This document shows positions 59,471 to 64,000 of a stretch of 64,000 nucleotides of DNA, one piece after another. Where the stretch lies: the NCBI GenBank assembly GCA_025602905.1, contig JAHLKI010000001.1, forward strand, positions 2,852,001 to 2,916,000, in the 5' to 3' direction. Numbering within the stretch: position 1 is the first letter of the stretch; every line of letters starts with the position of its first letter. The notes beneath the pieces are model-generated. The model searched no databases. It was not told the DNA's origin and worked only from the letters and a program-made list of their open reading frames with translations. The position numbers were made by a program, and so were the translations under genes. The DNA is from Phlyctochytrium arcticum. Its lineage: Eukaryota > Chytridiomycota > Chytridiomycetes > Chytridiales > Chytridiaceae.

Positions 59471-60529
59471 ATGATGGTGCCGATCGCGTCTTGCTGCTAT
59501 GTCGTCGGATTAACCCCGAAACCACTCTTCAAGCTGGGATTAACGGATATCGCAGCAGCCATCCACTCGGCGATTGGACCTTCCCCCGTTACTGTCTACG
59601 ACCTCAAAATCCTCTCTGACTCGGTTATATTGGTGGGCTGCATAACTCTGCTACTCGAGGCGGAACTGCTGTCAATCCTGGAAGCGATCGACTATGCCCA
59701 AGAAGTGGAAGTTTACGTATCTGGCCCGTGCCAAATTCCGATCCAAACATGGGACATTCAAAGCTTGAGTGTGACGAAGGATGGTCGGATTAGTGCAAAC
59801 GACCAGCTGGAGCAAAGAGGACTTGTCGTGATACCAAATGCTGTGGCACATCCCATAATCGCCAAAATCAAGTCAGCGTGCGACCACAGAATTGAAAAAG
59901 CCCATCAGCGGCTGGCAGAACATCATGCGAATATAAACGTGGGCTCGGATGCTTTCGCATTCCGCGAGCTGGGCAGTCGGGGGAAGCAACGCTTTGACTT
60001 GATCATGTCTGCGGTAGCCAATGACGATCTGGATGAGCTGGTACAGCATGGTGCTTGGATGCCGCTGGTGCGTCATCGACTGGGTATGGACGGGATACTC
60101 TCTTCTTCAAAAATCACGTCGGATGCAACGCCGGTACCTTGTTTGATGAGTGTTGTATATTCCCTCCCGGGAGCGGATAACCAGAGTTGGCATGCAGATG
60201 GACCGCCCCCTGCGGGATCTCTCCCGCCATACGCAGTATGTGTATTTATCCCACTCATTGATCTCACTGTTGCTACGGGTTTTACTCAATTTTGGCCTGG
60301 AACGCATCGTGACACGGGACTTTTGGGATTCGGGCCTGCTGCTGAAGTGTGTGAAGCAACCGTAGACGGATGCGTGAAGAATGGGGATGCACTCGTCTAT
60401 GACTATGGGTTGTTGCATCGCGGAATGGGTAACGTAAGTAGTGAACAACGACCTGTTTTGCAACTGGTGTATCATGTGGAGGGGTGGACAGATTCCAAAA
60501 ACTATGGCACTGAAAGCTTATTTGATTAG
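59471..60529 (+). CDS. PhyH-family Fe(II)/2-oxoglutarate dioxygenase
   Basis: Single exon, 352 aa. The family hydroxylates substrates such as phytanoyl-CoA or secondary metabolites using Fe(II), O2 and 2-oxoglutarate. The iron triad is complete: His241 and Asp243 in SWHADGP, and His316 in LLHRGMGN; Arg327 in EQRPVL is placed to bind 2-oxoglutarate. FWPGTHR is the usual family loop. The first ~110 residues are a separate N-terminal segment of unknown role. No peroxisomal signal is visible at the C-terminus (ends SLFD). The start is the first ATG of the frame; two adjacent ATGs are present. Substrate not predictable. Confidence 0.85.
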   Translation: MMVPIASCCYVVGLTPKPLFKLGLTDIAAAIHSAIGPSPVTVYDLKILSDSVILVGCITLLLEAELLSILEAIDYAQEVEVYVSGPCQIPIQTWDIQSLSVTKDGRISANDQLEQRGLVVIPNAVAHPIIAKIKSACDHRIEKAHQRLAEHHANINVGSDAFAFRELGSRGKQRFDLIMSAVANDDLDELVQHGAWMPLVRHRLGMDGILSSSKITSDATPVPCLMSVVYSLPGADNQSWHADGPPPAGSLPPYAVCVFIPLIDLTVATGFTQFWPGTHRDTGLLGFGPAAEVCEATVDGCVKNGDALVYDYGLLHRGMGNVSSEQRPVLQLVYHVEGWTDSKNYGTESLFD

Positions 60530-61305
60530 ATTTATTTACCTGTGAAAATATATCATTCCCTCCACAAAGAAAGGCCGCACGGGTCATTTTGAATCTACCA
60601 CTTGCTTCGAGATCGTTTCGCATTGGAGGACCATTTGTGTTTCTTGCGTATTGGTCCTCCACATTTACTTTGGTAGTTGTGTATTAGTCAATTACCTAAC
60701 TAACTAATCTCGGCAGATACGCACATTATAGGCCATCCCCAAGTCATGTACGATGGATCTAATTTCGAGCATTGCCTCCCCAGTAGGCATTATGAATGAG
60801 CCTGTTTTAGACAGGCTCCAGGATCTGCATCAACCGCAGGGATTCATCAAGGGATTCATATTATCGGAGCAGATGACGATCCAGATTGCTATACTCCAGG
60901 ATTGCAGAAGGGGGACCTGCAAATTGGAATTGATATGCGACAGTCATTTCCATAGGCTTATTGGAACCGCACATTTTTGTTCTACGTTCAAGCATGACTT
61001 TCCCGTATAGTAGATGTAATGCCGTTTGTTGAAATCCCGCCGCTAGATGTTTATAGATTTGCTGTTGATGCTGGAGAGATTATCGCAAATATTCTCCCGC
61101 CGCCGTCGTACCAGGGTACCAAAAGGTTCTTTTCCGGCCGCGTCTTTTTTGACCCCCAATTTTGCGCCTCCGCCGCCGGCGACGAGGTTTTCGGCGACCC
61201 ATAAAAACAACAGACCTCCGCTCAGATCCCCCCCACAATCACAGATCTCCGACCACCCACAACTACCCTTAATTACTCCAGCCTAAACTACTGCATAACT
61301 TCAGC
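60530..61305. other. Intergenic region upstream of CFEM-like gene
   Basis: 776 bp. It holds an ATG-initiated 85-codon frame (60753-61010) without recognised similarity, and the promoter of the next gene at its right end. Confidence 0.5.
61200..61206 (+). promoter_or_regulatory. Probable TATA element
   Basis: CATAAAAA-type sequence about 100 bp upstream of the start codon at 61306, followed by a C-rich, pyrimidine-rich leader. Placement fits a TATA box for the secreted protein gene. Confidence 0.45.
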
Positions 61306-61867
61306 ATGGTCCGCTCAACTATCCTTGCGTCCGTTACTCTGGCCCTTGCTGCCTCCACCGCCTTTGTTTCTGCTCAGACGACCACCGCAACGTGCGCTGC
61401 TGCTGCTCCGTTCGATGAGGTAAGATAGTTTTAGGCTCCATCATCCAAAGCAACATGTATTAATCTTCCTTCATATACAGTGCATCCGCAACATCCAGGC
61501 CCAGACCAACGGCTGCTCCGACGCTGCCTGCCAATGCCGAGTCGCTACCGGCAAAGTATTCTGTTACATCAACTTTTGCGGCGGTGTGAGCTCTACCCAC
61601 CCCGAATACCCCGCCGCCACTTGCTCTCGCAACCAGCTCTGCCCATCAACATCAGCGCCAAATGCCGTCGGCTGGAACGGCAGCTGTAACAACCTGCCCA
61701 ATGCCAACGGTGGAGTGAATGGAAACAACTCGACCAACGGCAATGGTACAACCAACAACAACAACAACGGCACTTCAACGCAGAACAGCGGTGCGTTCAG
61801 CTCTGTCCATGTATGGACTACTGCCATGACTGTTGTTGGCATGGCCGCTAGCGTTGCAATGTTGTAA
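61306..61867 (+). CDS. CFEM-like GPI-anchored surface protein
   Basis: Exons 61306-61419 and 61481-61867 (intron 61 nt) give 166 aa. A signal peptide (about residues 1-23, ending FVSAQ), a cysteine-rich domain (C-x8-C-x10-C-x4-C-x-C-x8-C-x4-C-x14-C), an Asn/Gly/Thr-rich linker with several NxT/NxS sites, and a hydrophobic C-terminus (VWTTAMTVVGMAASVAML) typical of a GPI attachment signal. The block GCSDAACQC carries an Asp in the position that CFEM proteins use to bind haem iron, and spacing is close to, but not exactly, the CFEM consensus. CFEM proteins act in haem uptake, adhesion or wall structure. Codon use is C-biased like the GH55 gene, suggesting high expression. Confidence 0.78.
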
Positions 61868-62220
61868 GCTTGATTGCCTCTCCGAACGATCCCCTTCTTT
61901 CTCCATTCGGCATCCCCCAACCAGCGTTGATCTTGGGATTCTTCTTGTGGACACTCTTTCAAGGATTAGAGTTCCAACCTCATTTACCCCCCACATATAC
62001 TTAGCCCCTTTCGCCCAGACATTTCACTCCTCCCCTGACCGATATATAGCAAAGTTCCTAGCACACATATTATCCCTATAAAGTAGAAATAGATCAAGAC
62101 CAAATTTCCTGTATTTAATTAATGCATCTACAGTAATTACATCCACCGAAAAGGCACTTTGCGCCCTGCCAATAAATAGTCTTTCTTACGCCGATACTTG
62201 ATGACCCATGTTTTGTTTTC
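61868..62220. other. Convergent intergenic region
   Basis: 353 bp between the stops of the CFEM-like gene and the rhomboid-like gene; 3' untranslated sequence, nothing else recognised. Confidence 0.55.
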
Positions 62221-63273
62221 TCACAAACGAGAATAAGTGCCTCGGCTCTGTCCTAACCAATTCCGTACTCGTCCCCCAATTCCGGATTGGCCGTCCTGGC
62301 TGCTCATTTAAAGTAAATCAGATTGTTGGGAGCACTCTGAGCAAAATGCTATACGTACCCTAAACCAAGCTCACCAGTTGGTGAATTCATGGTTGGCAGC
62401 TGCACGGATGAGGGGGTGGGAATAAAGGCATCCCATCTTGCCAGCATCTGAAACGGCCGAGTTCGTTCCAACTTGATTTGCCACTTGTCGGCCAAAATCA
62501 AGAAATCCAATGCACCAAGGTGATCTGTGGGGGGATACTTTATCAAAACTTGGTCATAAACAAGGGCAACACATGGAACTTACAGAGAATGCCGGCGAAA
62601 ATGCCCACCATGTTGAAGATGAAAGGCGAGCCAGAAAAGAACCACCAGGACAGAACCAGGAGGAGCCATGGGTACATGGCACCGGGTAATGGGATCCCAA
62701 AAATCCTACATTTCCAATCAAATTGATTTAAGCTTTCCATGTCTTTTTCAAATTGTACACTGTCACCCTTTACCTCCTCGTCTTGAAAACACCCGCCTTG
62801 GCATTGGCCTCCACTGCAATCAAAGCGTACATGATACTGTTCATGCCTCCCACGCACCAAGCATGTTCCCCTGCCGAAAGGCCTACCCCCATCCTGGCCA
62901 GAGGATACGCTACCAGCCCATACAGAATCGCACAGACGGGCCCCAGCACAAATCCAAATTGCAAGGCATGCAAAGTCCCCCGTTGTCGTTCCAGGACCGC
63001 GAGTAGAGGCGGGAAAAACAACATGTTGAGGAAGAGGGTGGCGAAGCTGAGATGGACGGCAGACGATGCGAGGAGGGAGGGAATAAAGTGATACCAGGGG
63101 TCAACTCCCAACTGTGTTGGGCAGAAACCGGGCGACGGGGGAGAAGCGATAAACTTGTTGCCGAGCGTGGAGGCGACGGCTTGGAATACTAGGAATCCAG
63201 TTGCGAGAGGGAGGGATAGGTACCATTTCTGTATGAAGCGAAGGACGGTTACTAGATATGTTTGGGCAGCCAT
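62221..63273 (-). CDS. Rhomboid-superfamily membrane protein, probably inactive
   Basis: Exons 63273-62774, 62705-62584, 62524-62359 and 62299-62221 give 288 aa. Six or so membrane helices are arranged as in rhomboids, with HLSFATLFLNMLFFPPLLAV and LERQRG matching the helix 2/loop region. Where rhomboid proteases have G-x-S-G, this protein has GGMNSIMYAL (residues 142-151), placing Asn145 where the catalytic Ser is expected. It therefore resembles pseudoproteases such as UBAC2, TMEM115 or Dsc2, which handle ER/Golgi membrane-protein quality control or trafficking. After the last helix comes a cytosolic tail; the final 26-codon exon is inferred from a GTACGT donor and frame, otherwise the protein would stop at 62353. 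No UBA domain is visible. Confidence 0.72.
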
Positions 63274-63515
63274 TTTTCGGCTGCAAGATCTGTCGATTTA
63301 ATCACGAAACTGGCGTTTTGAGAACAAATGACAAATCGCTTGGAGAGGAGGCCAAAAATGACATCCACCAAAACCCTAACACACAAAATGACAGTTCATC
63401 TTCCATAGATTTTTGCAAGTACACAGTAGGTCCCATAGGTTCACAAGCATATACGCCGAGAATAAGAGGTCTTTATTGAGAAAATGCAGAAGCCTCAGAT
63501 TATATCGCAAACAAT

Positions 63516-64000
63516 CTACTTGCTGCTTCCCAACTCGACCGCATAACCGATAATCAGCTTGACGAATTCGACCATGTGGTCAAAGGAGATATGCGTTATA
63601 TCATCGTTGGCAGTGTGAATGTAGGGGCTGGAAGAGTCAAAGGGTGCCTCGAAGGTAAACGCGGCTGGGTATCCGGCCTTGTTCCATGATGCATGGTCTA
63701 AGAAAAACAATGATTGAGACTTAGATGCTTATGGTAAAGGAAAAGGTACGAACATACCAGAGCAGCCGTATCCGCACTTGACATCTCCCCATGGAATAGA
63801 AGCGTATTCCTTGGCAACACTTTGCAAAAACACGCGCAGTGAGTCATCCGAGAAATCGGTGGCAATGCCGATAATCTCTTGTTTGTTGGGAGGGGTGTAG
63901 CCAGTCATGTCGACTTGGACCATTCCAGCAATTTTGACGCCATCGTCTTGGTACTTGCGCACCACCTTTTGGGATCCCAACAAACCGCCCTCTTCGGCCG
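63516..64000 (-). CDS. M28-family zinc aminopeptidase, 3' part
   Basis: Exons 64000-63758 (continuing beyond the window) and 63697-63516; the 5' half lies outside. M28 peptidases use two zinc ions to remove N-terminal residues. Visible: AEEGGLLGSQ (EE holds the catalytic base and a zinc ligand), VQVDMTGY (Asp zinc ligand region), CGYGCSDHASW across the intron, and YIHTANDDITHISFD with the last zinc-binding His. This arrangement is that of fungal leucine aminopeptidases, many of them secreted or vacuolar; the signal peptide cannot be checked here. The stop follows VELGSSK. Confidence 0.92.

Noticed and set aside
1..64000. tRNA genes, CRISPR arrays, insertion sequences or viral genes
   Set aside because: No B-box-like tRNA signature with a foldable cloverleaf, no regular spacer repeats and no transposase or viral core genes were found by eye. 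A tRNA or covariance-model scan could still find small RNAs.

Overview
The window looks like nuclear DNA of a zoosporic (chytrid-type) fungus. Introns are mostly 50-70 nt with GT(A/G)NGT-type donors. Fungal markers are present: a 161-residue tropomyosin, a GH55 glucanase, a CFEM-like GPI protein, MCP1 and a Ste7-type MAP kinase kinase. One gene encodes a giant ASH-domain protein of the kind found in motile flagella, which most fungi have lost. No viral, prophage, CRISPR or intact transposon features were seen, and no tRNA was found by eye.

Layout. 0-3.9 kb: the 3' end of VPS74/GOLPH3 (+), a PIG-X/PBN1 homologue (-), then a gene-poor stretch holding a decayed leucine-rich-repeat fragment. 3.9-10.2 kb: a 1,068-aa coiled-coil protein (+), MCP1 (-) and a second coiled-coil protein (+). 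10.6-17.3 kb: a MAP2K (-) and a full-length ABCC transporter (-). 17.3-22.2 kb: a 2.5 kb gene-free stretch leading into a secreted GH55 glucanase (+). 22.5-25.1 kb: two disordered proteins of unknown role (-). 25.5-29.9 kb: an F-box/LRR protein (+) and a RING-CH ubiquitin ligase (+). 30.1-45.2 kb: one gene of 13 exons (-) for a 4,802-aa protein with an alpha-helical N-terminus and many ASH/MSP-like domains, including a single 10.3 kb exon. 45.6-49.1 kb: mitochondrial-type 3-hydroxyacyl-CoA dehydrogenase, a ZPR1-domain protein without a zinc finger, and ARL1 (all +). 49.4-55.5 kb: CDC45 (+) and a 13-exon Zwilch homologue (-), tail to tail. 55.8-64 kb: a FAR1/WRKY-GCM1-type DNA-binding protein (+), tropomyosin (-), a PhyH-type dioxygenase (+), the CFEM-like protein (+), a rhomboid-like membrane protein (-) and the 3' part of an M28 aminopeptidase (-).

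Genes are mostly unrelated housekeeping loci, as expected of a eukaryotic chromosome, and no operon logic applies. Loose functional neighbours are CDC45 and Zwilch (DNA replication and spindle checkpoint), and the two coiled-coil proteins and the ASH giant (possible flagellar or centrosomal parts, by inference only). All exon models were built by hand from splice signals, reading-frame continuity and family similarity. Each complete model sums to a whole number of codons, but none has transcript support here.
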